Source of the DNA: Begonia masoniana
Taxonomy: Eukaryota > Streptophyta > Magnoliopsida > Cucurbitales > Begoniaceae
DNA length: 64,000 nucleotides
Direction of reading: 5' to 3'
NCBI GenBank assembly: GCA_022432975.1
Contig: CM039506.1
Coordinates: 15,171,545 to 15,235,544 of the forward strand
The translations under genes and the position numbers were made by a program. Shown here piece by piece: positions 1-9,778 of the stretch. A model generated the notes under the pieces. The model was not told the origin of the DNA, ran no database searches, and saw nothing but the letters and a program-made list of their open reading frames with translations. Within the stretch, counting starts at the first letter, position 1, and each line of letters opens with the position of its first letter.

Positions 1-231
1 TTCGAGAGTCTCCACCCGATCCACTAGCTCTGGAATCGGTATGACGTCTATTTTGTTGTGAATAGCCACTAATTCAGTAGGAAATTCAGACATTTCCTTC
101 ATTCGTTCTTCTATGAATCGAATGTTATCCGGTATGTCTTGCAGATATTGTATTTCTTCTTCCAACTCGACGAGGTGCTCAAGTTGATCTAATGCCGAAC
201 TCGACTTTTCCATCAAATTTTTCTTCGGCAT
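1..231 (-). CDS. Gag N-terminus of an LTR retrotransposon, cut by the window edge
   Basis: The minus strand is open for 77 codons from an ATG at 231 to the window edge, with an in-frame stop just upstream that fixes the start. The product begins MPKKNLMEKSSS and continues as a charged, heptad-like, probably coiled-coil segment (LEHLVELEEEIQYL, then IRFIEERMKEM). It lies 27 bases downstream of a primer-binding site and LTR, the normal place for gag. I take it as the N-terminus of a plant Gag. The CA core and zinc knuckle lie outside the window, so the lineage (probably Ty3/gypsy) is not settled. Confidence 0.7.
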   Translation of the reverse strand, partial: MPKKNLMEKSSSALDQLEHLVELEEEIQYLQDIPDNIRFIEERMKEMSEFPTELVAIHNKIDVIPIPELVDRVETLE

Positions 232-257
232 TATTTTTCACGATTTTGAGCCAACTA

Positions 258-270
258 GACTCTGATACCA
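258..270 (-). other. Primer-binding site (tRNA-iMet type)
   Basis: On the minus strand this reads TGGTATCAGAGTC, complementary to the 3' end of plant initiator tRNA-Met. It lies two bases inside the end of the LTR at 273-734 and marks the start of minus-strand DNA synthesis for that element. Confidence 0.85.
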
Positions 271-272
271 AC

Positions 273-734
273 TGACACGGTCCTACTTTCAAAGGGCGTA
301 ACGAGACCGTGCAGCACCCAATATCACACTTGTACTGGGTCAGCCAACGAGCGTGCCAACGACATCGAGTGTCCACTTCGTTAGAGCGAGCTTGTGTCTA
401 ACGAGTAAGCAATGAGTGAGTGAGATTAACCGAAAAGAGCGTCATTGAACATAGTATGCATAAAGAGAGAGTGTGTAAAAAAAGCTTGTTCATTGTTTAG
501 GCAGTAAATTACATCAATGGGTAGGGGGTCTACGTGTAGTCATGTCTCTCCTCCTAAAGAGCAATTTGGACCATCTCCACTACGGCAGTAGTATACATGC
601 TATAGTGGTGAGGAGTTACTCTTAAGTTATAAAAGAAAAATAAATACAACTGAATTACTTAAAAAGGAAATAAATCTACCTAACAGCATGGGCGGCCATA
701 GGCAACATGCCTTGGACAAGCCCGAACCTTGACA
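273..734 (-). repeat. 5' LTR of the left-edge minus-strand retrotransposon
   Basis: On the minus strand the segment begins TGTCAAGG and ends GTGTCA, so it has TG..CA termini, is 462 bp long and is followed by a primer-binding site and a gag start. The partner LTR is off the window. Beyond its outer end (735 onward) the sequence enters the middle of an unrelated plus-strand reverse transcriptase, so this element probably inserted into element O. The candidate target duplication is 735-739 (CTGGT) and cannot be paired here. Confidence 0.75.
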
Positions 735-739
735 CTGGT

Positions 740-1233
740 TCTTGAGATCTGGATACCACTAATTGCGAATTCGAGAAGAGGATGTTCAAAAAACTGCTTT
801 CAGAACTTGTTATGGTCATTACGAGTTTCTAGTGATGCCTTTTGGTTTAACCAATGCACCTGTCGTATTTATGGCTCTAATGAACAGAGTGTTCAGACCA
901 TATCTGGATAGTTTTGTGATAGTATTCATCGACGATATCATGGTATATTCCTCTTCAAAGGCAGATCATGAACAACACCTGCATTGTGTTTTGAATCTGT
1001 TGAGGCAACATCAACTGTATGTTAAGTTGAGCAAATGTGAATTCTGGCTTGAAGAAGTAAAATTTCTCGGACACGTAATTTCCAAGAATGGTATTGCAGT
1101 CGATTCTTCAAAGACTGAAGCAGTACAGAACTGGAAACAACCTAAATCAGTTTCAGAGATAAGAAGTTTTTGGGATTGGCAGGATATTATAGAAGATTTG
1201 TGGAGGATTTCTCTAGAATTGCAAAGCCATTGA
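740..1233 (+). pseudogene. Element O reverse transcriptase fragment
   Basis: The sequence enters RT at the SGYHQLRIRE region, where CAA has become TAA (SGYH then stop). It continues with [17 protein letters not shown] and the catalytic [10 protein letters not shown] box, then the connection region [14 protein letters not shown]. The palm aspartates are intact, but the N-terminal fingers are missing because the left-edge element interrupts the gene, and a frameshift near 1170 ends the frame in the EIRSF region. It is a dead fragment. Confidence 0.85.
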
Positions 1234-1968
1234 ATCGGTTAACCCAAAAAGGAGTAAAGTATGAATGAGATGACAAATGTGAAGTGTATTTTTAGTTGCT
1301 AAAGAAAAAGCTAGTGTCCCCACCGATTTTAATAATTCTGGAAAGAGGTAAGGGGCATATGGCTTATTGTGATGCATCCTTAAATGGCTTGGGATGTATT
1401 TTTATGCAGGATGACAAGGTAGTTGCCTATGCTTCAAGGCAATTGAAACCACATGAACGGAATTATTCCAGTTCACGATTTAGAGCTTGCTGCAGTGGTA
1501 TTCGCTCTAAAGCACTGGAGATATTATTTATATGGTGAAACATTTGAAGTATTTTCAGATCACAAAAGCCTGAAATATTTGTTTACTCAGAAGGAGTTGA
1601 ATCAAATGTAGAGACGCTGGATGAAATTTCTACAAGATTATGATTTTACGCTGCAGTATCATTCAAGGAAAGCTAACAAGGTTGCAGATGCCTTGAGCAG
1701 AAAATCCAGATTAATGGCAGCTAGTATCGATATCAAAGAATGTGAAATGTGGTCTGAAATCGATAAATATTATCTGCAGCTGAGAGAAGGCAATGAACAG
1801 ATCTATCTTCATAATATTAACTTCAGACCCGATTTGGTTCAAAGAATTTTGGAAGCACAGAGTAACAATGCTGAAATAGCTGAGTTGAAAGCTAAAATTG
1901 AAGTGAAAGAACTTGAACAGTCTTCCATTGATATTGACTCGGAGTTAGATACCAAGGTCGTTTGGTAA
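1234..1968 (+). pseudogene. Element O RNase H and integrase N-terminal linker
   Basis: RNase H motifs are readable across several frames: [16 protein letters not shown] (first aspartate) at about 1360-1410, [13 protein letters not shown] at about 1430-1470, a damaged [12 protein letters not shown] region, [16 protein letters not shown] at about 1556-1600 and [10 protein letters not shown] at about 1678-1708. A stop (TAG) in the QRRW motif near 1609 and frameshifts near 1290 and 1480 inactivate it. The rest (to 1968) is the variable linker ahead of integrase. Confidence 0.8.
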
Positions 1969-2937
1969 TTCCTGATAACCAAGATTTGAAAGAGGAGATA
2001 TTACAAGAAAATCACTATTTGAGATTTGCCATTCATCTAGGAATTAACAAAATGTATCAGAATATGAAGAAACAGTATTGGTAGAAAGGAAGAAGGCCGA
2101 TATAGCCCAGTTTGTTGCCCAATGTATGACTTGTCAACGGATCAAAGCTGAGCATAAGAAATCGGCGGGATTGCTTGTTCCACTACCGGTAGCTGAGTAG
2201 AAGTGGGAGTACGTAACAATGGATTTTGTTACGGGATTACCCAGATCTTCAAAGGGAAATGATGTTATTTGGGTGATCGTTGATCGACTTACAAAATCGA
2301 GTCACTTTTTACCTATGCATAGCACTAATACAGTAGAGTAACTTAGTAAGTTGTATTTGAAAGAGATTGTTAGATTACACGGTGTACTCATTTCTATAGT
2401 TTCGAATAGAGATCTGAGATTCACTTCCAAGTTCTGGCAAGGGTTACAGAAGACTATGGATACCAAGCTGGATCTTAGTACAACGTACCATCCACAAACC
2501 AATGGTCAATCAGAAAGAACAATCCAAATTTTGGAAGACATGTTCGGGCTTGTGTCATGAATTTCCCGGGTGGATGGGAAGATTATGTACATCTAGTAGA
2601 ATTCATGTATAACAACAGCTATCAAGCAAGTATTGGTATGACACCATACGAAACGTTATATGGAAGACCTTGTAGATCTCCATTATGCTAGACTGAAATC
2701 GGAGAGACAGTTTTATTGGAACCAGATCTGGTGAATGAAACCAACAAGAAGATTAAACTTATCAGGCAAAGATTGATAACAGCTCAAAGTCGTCAAAAGA
2801 GTTATGCTGATAGACGACGAAGACCTCTGAAGTTTAATGAAGGTGATCAGGTTTTTGTTAAAGTGGGATCTCATCGGAGCCTAAGCAAATTTGGCAGAGG
2901 CGGTAAACTTGCACCACGATTTGTTGGGCCTTTCTAG
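1969..2937 (+). pseudogene. Element O integrase (zinc finger and DDE core)
   Basis: Recognisable parts are the MTCQRIKAEHKKSAG stretch that follows the zinc finger, the first catalytic aspartate in [15 protein letters not shown], then [46 protein letters not shown] and the C-terminal segment [16 protein letters not shown]. Related elements have SDRD at the second catalytic position, and here it reads SNRD, so the catalytic aspartate is lost. The glutamate in SERTIQ is present. Stops occur at about 2085, 2198, 2338, 2558 and 2690. It is non-functional. Confidence 0.85.
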
Positions 2938-3206
2938 ATAATCCAGAAGGTTGGCCCGGTAGCTTATAAAGTAGTTTTACCTTCTCAATTGGTGGGAGTA
3001 CATGACTGTTTTTCACGTTTCAATGCTGGGAAAGTATGAACCAGATCCTTCACACGTGCTCCATTAGGAAGAATTGGAGTTGCAACCGGATATGACAATA
3101 ATAGAGGATCTGGTTTCTATTCTTGATTCAAAAGATAAGGTGTTGAGAAATTAGGTTATTCCAATCGTCAAAGTATTGTGGAAAAGATGAGGAGTCGAAC
3201 AAGCTA
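2938..3206 (+). pseudogene. Element O integrase C-terminus and start of chromodomain
   Basis: This holds the usual tail of a Tekay/Del polyprotein in broken frames: GPF, a stop, IIQKVGPVAYKVVLPSQ, KYEPDPSHV, then VLRN, a stop, and VIPIVKVLWKR, a stop, GVEQA. The last part is the front half of a chromodomain, whose end resumes at 43365 after the insertion of element B. Confidence 0.75.
3202..3206. repeat. Target-site duplication AGCTA of element B (left)
   Basis: AGCTA at 3202-3206 directly precedes the TGACATGCC start of B, and AGCTA at 43360-43364 directly follows its end. Joining the flanks restores the chromodomain reading of element O. This defines B as one insertion event spanning about 40 kb after later nesting. 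Confidence 0.9.
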
Positions 3207-3654
3207 TGACATGCCAAAGGAGGTTGATCACCCGTTCACAAGCAAAGTTCCAAATTTTACTCAATCTCCTTACTAATGACCTTGTTTCTTTTGCAAGTAT
3301 TGATCCCGTTGAGGATGCGGCATGGGAGCCAAGCTTGACGGACATAGATCACCCCCTTCACCTTTTGTCATGGAGTACCTCCTTGGAGAGCTCGGATTAC
3401 CATGAAGAAATCATTAGAGCACTAGCTGGAGTATCAGAAGCCATAATTTGTCTTCTGGGAGACAACTCTATGTAATTTTAGCCTTTTTTCTTTTATTTGG
3501 CAAACTCTAGGCTATTAGTTAGACTTTTATCATCATTTAGACTTAGTCACGTATGGTGGCTTGATTGGGGTGACCACCATTTGACCCATTGTGGATTTAT
3601 CACATGACCATCACTTGGCCTTTTTGATGAGCTATTTCTTGGCTCATGCCTTGG

Positions 3655-3772
3655 CCCGTTGGAAGTTGGCATTTGGAGCATTTGGACTTGACCCATTGGG
3701 AGTTGGCATTTGAAGCACTTGGAGCATTTGGACTTGGCCTATTGGGAGTTAGCATTTGGAGTACATGGAGGG
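3655..3772 (+). repeat. Short tandem repeats in the element B LTR
   Basis: Two to three imperfect units of about 38-47 bp are each built from TTGGGAGTTGGCATTTGGAG followed by GCATTTGGACTTGGCC. Related units occur in the other LTR at 42631-42715. Their role is unknown; they lie upstream of the TATA-like box of the LTR. Confidence 0.75.
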
Positions 3773-3857
3773 AGAAACTTGGCATCATCTCGGCCCTCCC
3801 TTCCTTTCGTCATCCATAACTCTCATTACATCTTATTTATGGAAACTCTAATCTAGC

Positions 3858-3862
3858 CTAGG
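3858..3862. repeat. Target-site duplication CTAGG of element A
   Basis: CTAGG at 3858-3862 precedes the TG start of A, and CTAGG at 13142-13146 follows its CA end. The two halves of the element B LTR join through this site to give AATCTAGCCTAGG then TCTCTATATATAG, matching 42810-42835 in the other B LTR. Confidence 0.95.
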
Positions 3863-6119
3863 TGTAACACCCGGTTTTACGGGATTTTATAATTTCATTA
3901 AATAATGACATTTTTATAAATATGTCAAATTAAGTCCGTTTTGCGAACGGAAAGTTTTATTGGCACCTAAATAATAAATTAGAATTTATGGTGAAATAAG
4001 AAAATTTGGAGAAAACGAATAGTTAGTCAAATAACGAGATAAGTTGGAGAAACCAAACTAAGTTCAACCAAACAAGCAATTGGATGGAGGGGCAAATTAG
4101 GAAGTAAAAAGGGGGTAGTTGGGAACATCAAGTGAGAGTCTGACAAGTGTCAAAACTTGTAGGTGAAGCTTGGCAAAGGCAACATCTTCCTTTTCCCTCC
4201 CTTACGAGAAACCACATTCACTTTCACCCTTTCTCTCCTTTAACCTTCACAGCCACAAAAATTCTCTCCACCCCTACGCTCCACAATTCAACGGCTCCTC
4301 CAACCGACTGATTTCCTTCACGATTCATTCCTAAATCCCGACCCTAGGTAAGGTTTTAATGTTCTAGATTGTTAGCTTTCGATTTTAGAGATGTTATTCA
4401 GATAGGGTTTTGTTAGAAATTGCCGATGGAAGTTAGAAATCGTTAGCTGTTGGAATGTTGAATGATAATAAGGCATTTATGATTATGGAGGATAGTTAAG
4501 TGGAATTAACGTAGTCCGATTGGGTTAGACTCAGTTCTAATGCCGTGTGTTATAAATTGTCTTAGGTGAACAAGCTCTCGGATAGTGCTTGGTGTGCTGA
4601 GGACTTGAGGTAAGTTCTTGTGACTTACTATGGCCGATTGGCCTACAATATATGTCAAGCTTTGTCTCTTGAGGGTTGTTGGTGAATGTTGGTGCTTTGT
4701 CCGTTTAATTGCTTTGGTTGGGGTAGTTAGGGTTAATTACTTTATAGTCTGTGCTTGTGATGTTTTGATGGTATTTATATGATATTGTGCATATTGAAAT
4801 GTTCATGCATCATGGTTTTAAAACGTCATGAAAATGAATTTACATACGGGTTTCATGAAATGAACATGCATGTAAAGACAAGTAAAGTATCACAGTAAAC
4901 AACCATGGCATGGGGTTATCGGGGATGAGGTTCAGATTTGGCGTTCCGTGGTAAGCGAGTTTTCCTCCCTTCAGATGGTGTGGGCTGTCTAACCGCTTGA
5001 CTTGCCCTATCCATCTGTCGAGCGTTTCTGATAACCATAGACTGACACGTACCGATATATGAAATAACATGGACGGTTTTCTTAGCATTGAACATACATG
5101 ATCATGCATTGGCATTTATGTAGAATTTACTAAGATTTTTAACTCATAGGTGTCTTTATGGTGTAGGTGATATAGAGCAAGGTGAGGAGGATTTTCCTCT
5201 CTCAGACGAGCCTGTAGCTTGAAGGAGGATGTTCGTGGAAGCGATTGGCGTAGTCGATGCGAGCATGACCCGTGGAAGCATAGGTTAAATGTTTTGGGTG
5301 ATGATATTTTGATGAAATGTATAGAAACTCTTATTAGGATGCTTGGTATTTAGATAGGTTGAAAATTATGTTTTGATGAATTAGATATTGATTTTGATGC
5401 TTTGAGGATATGGATTTGGATGAATATTAATGAAGGTTATGTTTAAATGTTTTGGAAGTTCTGAGTGAATGGTGTGTAAGTACAGGGGAAAATTGTATGG
5501 GTTCCGGTTAAGTGTTCGGTTACTGTTCACCGGTGGATGCTGGGTGATTAAGTCATCCGGCTGACGTCACCGGTGGATGTAGCTTATTTTGTATGGGTTC
5601 GGTTAAGTGTTCGGTTACTGTTCACCGGTAGGATGCTGGGTGATTAAGTCATCCGGCTGACGTCACCAGTGAATGTAGCTTATTTTGTATGGGTTCGGTT
5701 AAGTGTTCGGTTCCTGTTCACCGGCGGATGCTGGGTGATTAAGTCATCCGGCTGACATCACTGGTGGATGTAGCATATTTTGTAGGGGTGAGCGATTGAA
5801 GTGTTGAGCGGTGGACGTGATCAGCTGTGGATGTTGCCTGGTCAAAGTCAATCGGCAGATGTCTTAGGTTACTGTTGAGCGGTGGATGTAGCTTAGCAGA
5901 AGTGAGCGGCGGACGTGAATAGAAAAATTTTTGGGCTTGGGCCCTTTTTGCCCTCTGTTCTGCTAGGGTCGATTCTTCTTCTGTTTTAATGATTTTATTT
6001 AGTTGACTTTTAAATATGTTACCAAATTTAATTTAACGAAAGGGTTTACTAGAAAGTTATAAAAAAATAATATAATAATAAAATACGAAAAAATTAGGAA
6101 TAGTTTAAGAGTCGTTACA
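3863..6119 (+). repeat. Element A 5' LTR
   Basis: This 2,257-bp LTR begins TGTAACACCCGG and ends GTCGTTACA, with short inverted ends. It matches 10808-13141 with scattered substitutions, most densely in the first 530 bp (about 25 differences by eye). It holds a pyrimidine-rich stretch at about 4190-4350 that looks like a 5' leader, a splice-donor-like TAGGTAAGG at about 4345, and a repeat array at 5495-5782. Small minus-strand ORFs inside it (for example 4840-5115) have no support as genes. Confidence 0.93.
5495..5782 (+). repeat. Tandem repeats with TGACGTCA sites in the element A 5' LTR
   Basis: Three units of about 96 bp begin at 5495, 5591 and 5687 (GTATGGGTTC..). Each has a quasi-palindrome in which TGACGTCA is flanked by CATCCGG and CCGG..GGATG. 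The octamer is perfect at 5562-5569 and 5658-5665 and is TGACATCA at 5753-5760. Shorter GGTGGATG and GGACGTGA motifs follow to about 5920. TGACGTCA is the classical bZIP/TGA-factor site; regulatory use here is inferred. Confidence 0.85.
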
Positions 6120-6123
6120 GTTA

Positions 6124-6135
6124 TGGTATCAGAGC
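6124..6135 (+). other. Element A primer-binding site
   Basis: TGGTATCAGAGC begins four bases after the LTR and is complementary to the 3' end of initiator tRNA-Met. Confidence 0.93.
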
Positions 6136-6279
6136 TCCTGGGTTTTAAAAACGGTTATGTAGACTGCTCGACTGCGCAAGCCACTTCACGGACATGCTTC
6201 TTCAACTGTAAGTACGTTATATGCTTTCTTTGTTTTGATTTCTTAGAATTGTAGTCTTTAATTGTTATAGGTTAGAAAA

Positions 6280-7310
6280 ATGGTGCGAAAAGGAAATGAT
6301 AGAGACTTGAGAGACGACACCATAGACCAACTCAAGGAAATTATTGCCCAGCATTCTCAAAACCTTGCCCAACAGTCCCAACACTTAGAACGACAGACTC
6401 AACATATGGAAAGACAGTCCCAACAGTTCGATACGCTGATTAACCGAGAGGGCAATAGAGCTCAGGAGGTGGCAACTCATAGTAATTAGGGAATGGAGAG
6501 ATTTCAGAAATTACAACCCCCTGTGTTCAACTGGACAATCGTCGGATCCTTCTTTAGCTGAGGAGTGGATTCGGACCATGGAGGATATGCTAGCATACGC
6601 GAGCATAGGGGATGGGGAGAAAGTCGCGTTCGTTGCCTACTACTTGGCACTAGATGCCCGTTTCTGGTGGGATACGATCAAGATGACCACAGATGTGACC
6701 GCGATTAGCTGGAAGCGGTTTAAAATCATATTTTATGACAAATATTTTAGCCATACGGTAAGGGAGGCAAAAATGATAGAGTTCATGCAATTGAGATAGG
6801 CTGGCTCAGTTGCCGAGTACGTTAGAAGGTTTAAGGCCCTATCCCGGTTTGCACCACGCCAGGTCAGTGTTGATGAGGACAAAGTGCGTCGATTTATACA
6901 AAGGGCTAAGTCAGGGGATTAGAAAGAGTGTTATTATATCAGGGGTGCGGAATGTGCCATATACTTAGATTGTAGCGAGAGCGCTGGACATTGAGGCCGC
7001 CAAATAGACTTTCGACAAACCGAGGGAGCCAGCTAGAGGGTTCTTTCGGGAGATACAGCCACGGCCTCAGAACAAGGGCTGGCAACCGAGAGGACAACCA
7101 CAACAACAACAGAGGGGTGCAAAGAGGCCCTATGATGGTAAAGGTGACCAAGGCAAGGGGAAGCAAGTCCAAGGGGGTACTCAAAAGACCATTTGTCCTA
7201 AATGCCAGAAGGAACATTACGGCCCTTGTCGATTGGGCACGAACAGTTGTTACAGATGTAGAGAGGTAGGCCATTTTGCTCAGAACTGTCCAAGGGTGGC
7301 TACCGATCAA
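6280..7310 (+). pseudogene. Element A Gag (broken)
   Basis: The start at 6280 (MVRKGNDRDLRDD) is followed by a glutamine-rich repeat-like segment (QHSQNLAQQSQHLERQ), a stop at 6487, and then ERFQKL in the next stretch. After a frameshift near 6530 comes the Retrotrans_gag core: AEEWIRTMEDMLAYA, LALDARFWWDTIK, FYDKYFSHTVREAKM. Stops follow at 6797 and near 6920, and further shifts disrupt the basic region. The zinc knuckle CYRCREVGHFAQNC (CX2CX4HX4C) at about 7248-7289 is intact. The original would have been a chromovirus Gag that packages element RNA. It cannot be made whole from this copy. Confidence 0.88.
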
Positions 7311-8035
7311 AGGAGGGTGGCCCCGAGAATATTTGCGTTTCTCGAGCCCGGCGATGTTGACGATGAGGCTCAGCCCTCAGTTATTGCAGGTACTATTTTG
7401 GTCACGAGAGTAGCTGTATTTTCATTGATAGATACGGGTGCTACGTATTCGTTTATTTCCACTGCATGCGTAGCTATACTGAAGATAGTGCCTGAGTTAG
7501 CAGAGTGCGAGTATAGAGTTATGCTACATTCAGGGGAGCTTATGCAATCAGATCACATCTTCCAGGGCAACGTTGTCTCTGTAGGAAGTAATACCCTTTA
7601 TGCTCGATTGATAGTTATGGGCATAGAGCGGTATGATCTTATATTGGGAATGGATTGACTATCTCGCCAATTTGCTACCATTGACTGTCGATCGGTGGTG
7701 GTGACTTTTTTGCCCCTAGGTATGGAGGAGTTTGCCTATCAGGTAATGAAAAGATTGAGCAGCCTACCAACCTCCTATTCCATAAAGGTTAGTGAACAGT
7801 TTAAAAGTGAATGCTCGGTTTTTATGGTCACTATGGTCGACACTCGGTTACTTAATGGGGTAAAGCCAGAGGACCTTCCAGTGGTTAGAGAATTCTCTGA
7901 CATCTTTCTTGACGATCTTCCCGGATTACCACCGGATAGAGAGATCGAGTTTGTTATTGATGTTTATCCAGGCTCAGGGCCTGTATCGAAGAATCCATAT
8001 AGACTGGCACCTGCTGAACTAAAGAGTTGAAGACT
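7311..8035 (+). pseudogene. Element A aspartic protease and RT linker
   Basis: This continues the frame that contains the zinc knuckle. PRIFAFLEPGDVDDEAQPSV leads to the protease active site SLIDTGATYSFIS (Asp-Thr-Gly) and the flap and tail region [16 protein letters not shown], followed by a stop (TGA) where a tryptophan codon is expected. After it come [18 protein letters not shown] and [10 protein letters not shown], the conserved entry to RT, with another frame change at 8028. The role was processing of the Gag-Pol polyprotein. The catalytic triplet is intact but the gene is broken. Confidence 0.85.
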
Positions 8036-8745
8036 CAGTTAGAAGAGTTGTTAGACAAGGGGTTTATTCAACCTAGTTTCTCTCCTTGGGGTGCGCGAGT
8101 TTTGTTCGTTAAGAAGGACGGAACTCTCCGAATGTGCATCGATTACAGAGAGTTGAATAAGCTAACGGTGAAGAATAAGTACCCACTGCCCCGGATTGAT
8201 GATTTGTTTGACCAACTACAGGGTGCCCGAGTGTTTTCGAGGATTGACCTACGCTCAGGTTACTATCAGTTGAAGGTCCGGAGGGAAGATATACAGAAAA
8301 CGGCCTTCCGAACAAGGTACGGGCATTACGAGTTTCTCGTTATGTCTTTCGGACTTACGAATGCCCCGACAGCATTTATGGACTTAATGAACCGCGTCTT
8401 CAAGGAGTATTTGGACAAATTTGTGGTTGTATTCATTGATAATATATTGATCTATTCAAAGATGAAAGAGGAACACGAAGAACACCTACGGATAGTTTTG
8501 GAAGTTTTGCAACAACGCCAGCTCTACCCAAAGTTCTCTAAGTGCGAATTTTGGCTGGACAGAATAAGCTTTCTCAGCCATATCATATGTCAGTAGGGAA
8601 TCTCGGTGGATCCAGCTAAGATTTAGGTTGTCAGCGATTGGCCACAGCCTAAGAATGTGCGTGAGGTACGCGGGTTTCTCGGATTGGCAGGATACTACAG
8701 GAAGTTCATTGAGGGATTTTAAAAAATAGCAGTCCCTCTATCCCG
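8027..8745 (+). pseudogene. Element A reverse transcriptase (catalytic Asp to Asn)
   Basis: RT motifs run in order: [74 protein letters not shown] and the catalytic box. The box reads [11 protein letters not shown] instead of FIDD, so the second metal-binding aspartate is lost. A stop follows HIICQ at 8594, with more stops near 8623 and 8718. This copy could not support reverse transcription. Confidence 0.9.
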
Positions 8746-8746
8746 A

Positions 8747-9778
8747 TTGACGAGAAAGAATGAAAAGTTTGTATGGTCTGCTACATGTGAAAAGAGCTTC
8801 AACGAACTGAAACAAAGACTGACTACAGCACCAGTGTTGACGTTGCCTATTGAAGGCGATAAGTTCAGTATATACTGCGATGCTTCAAAGATTGGACTTG
8901 GGTGTGTGTTAATGCAGGAGGGCAGAGTCATTGATTATGCTTATAGGCAGTTAAAGCCGTACGAGCAAAATTATCCGACACACGACCTTGAGCTTGCAGC
9001 GGTTGTCTTTGCTTTAAAAATCTGGAGACACTATCTGTATGGGCAGCAGTGTGAGGTGTTCTCTGATCACAGAAGCTTAAAATATTTGTTTACGCAAAAA
9101 GAACTTAATATGCGACAGAGAAGGTGGTTAGATTTCGTTAAAGATTATGATTTTAAAATTAAATACCACCCAGGGAAGGCAAATAAAGTCGCGGATGCTT
9201 TGAGCAGGATACCTTCTACTAGTCAGTCTATGCTTGCATCGATGTCGGGAATGCTAAGGTCTGAGATCAAAAGGTTTGATGTGGAAATTGTGGCCGAGTT
9301 GTCCACTATGCTCACGAACATTTCCCTCAGACCGACAATAATTGACAGACTTCGAGAAGCTCAGAAGGAAGACTTGGAGTGTGAGAGATATCGATTGAGC
9401 ACGACATCTGAGGACCCGTCCGATTTCAGCTTATCGGATGATGGAATATTGAGATTCAGGCATAGGTGGTACGTGCCTAATGATGAGGAGCTGAAAAGAG
9501 AGATCTTAACTGAGGCACACTCTTCGGCCTATTCGGTGCATCCAGGAAGCATGAAAATGTGCAGAGACCTGAGACAACATTTCTGGTGGCCGAACATGCA
9601 GAGAGAGATTGCCAGGTATGTGGAAACCTGCCTGGTTTGCCAACAGGTTAAGGCGGAACTCCAAAGGCCAGCCGGAACCTTACAACCACTGCCAATTTCG
9701 GAGTGGAAATGTGAGCAAATCTTTATGGATTTCATTGTTGGACTCCCGAGAACGACGAAGGGGCACGATGGCATCTAG
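8747..9778 (+). pseudogene. Element A RNase H and first half of integrase
   Basis: A 343-codon open stretch. RNase H residues are visible in order: Asp in [18 protein letters not shown], Glu in [19 protein letters not shown], Asp in FSDHRSLKY and Asp in VADALSRIP. The integrase zinc finger follows ([10 protein letters not shown] with two His, then [10 protein letters not shown]), then the first DDE aspartate in [14 protein letters not shown]. It ends at a TAG in GHDGI, where relatives have Trp. It is the longest surviving reading frame in A. Confidence 0.88.

Larger units (their letters stand above)
3207..3862 (+). repeat. Element B 5' LTR, first part
   Basis: This starts TGACATGCCAAGG and matches 19542-20030 (the first part of the 3' LTR) and, further on, 42631-42820. 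It contains imperfect tandem units of about 40-47 bp at 3655-3772, repeating GGCATTTGGAGCA and TTTGGACTTGG. It is interrupted at 3862 by element A and resumes at 13147. The small ORF at 3206-3475 lies within it and is not a separate gene. Confidence 0.85.

Noticed and set aside
4840..5115. 91-codon minus-strand ORF, repeated at 11787-12062 and 25084-25359
   Set aside because: It recurs only because it lies in the element A LTR copies. It is antisense to the element and resembles no known protein.
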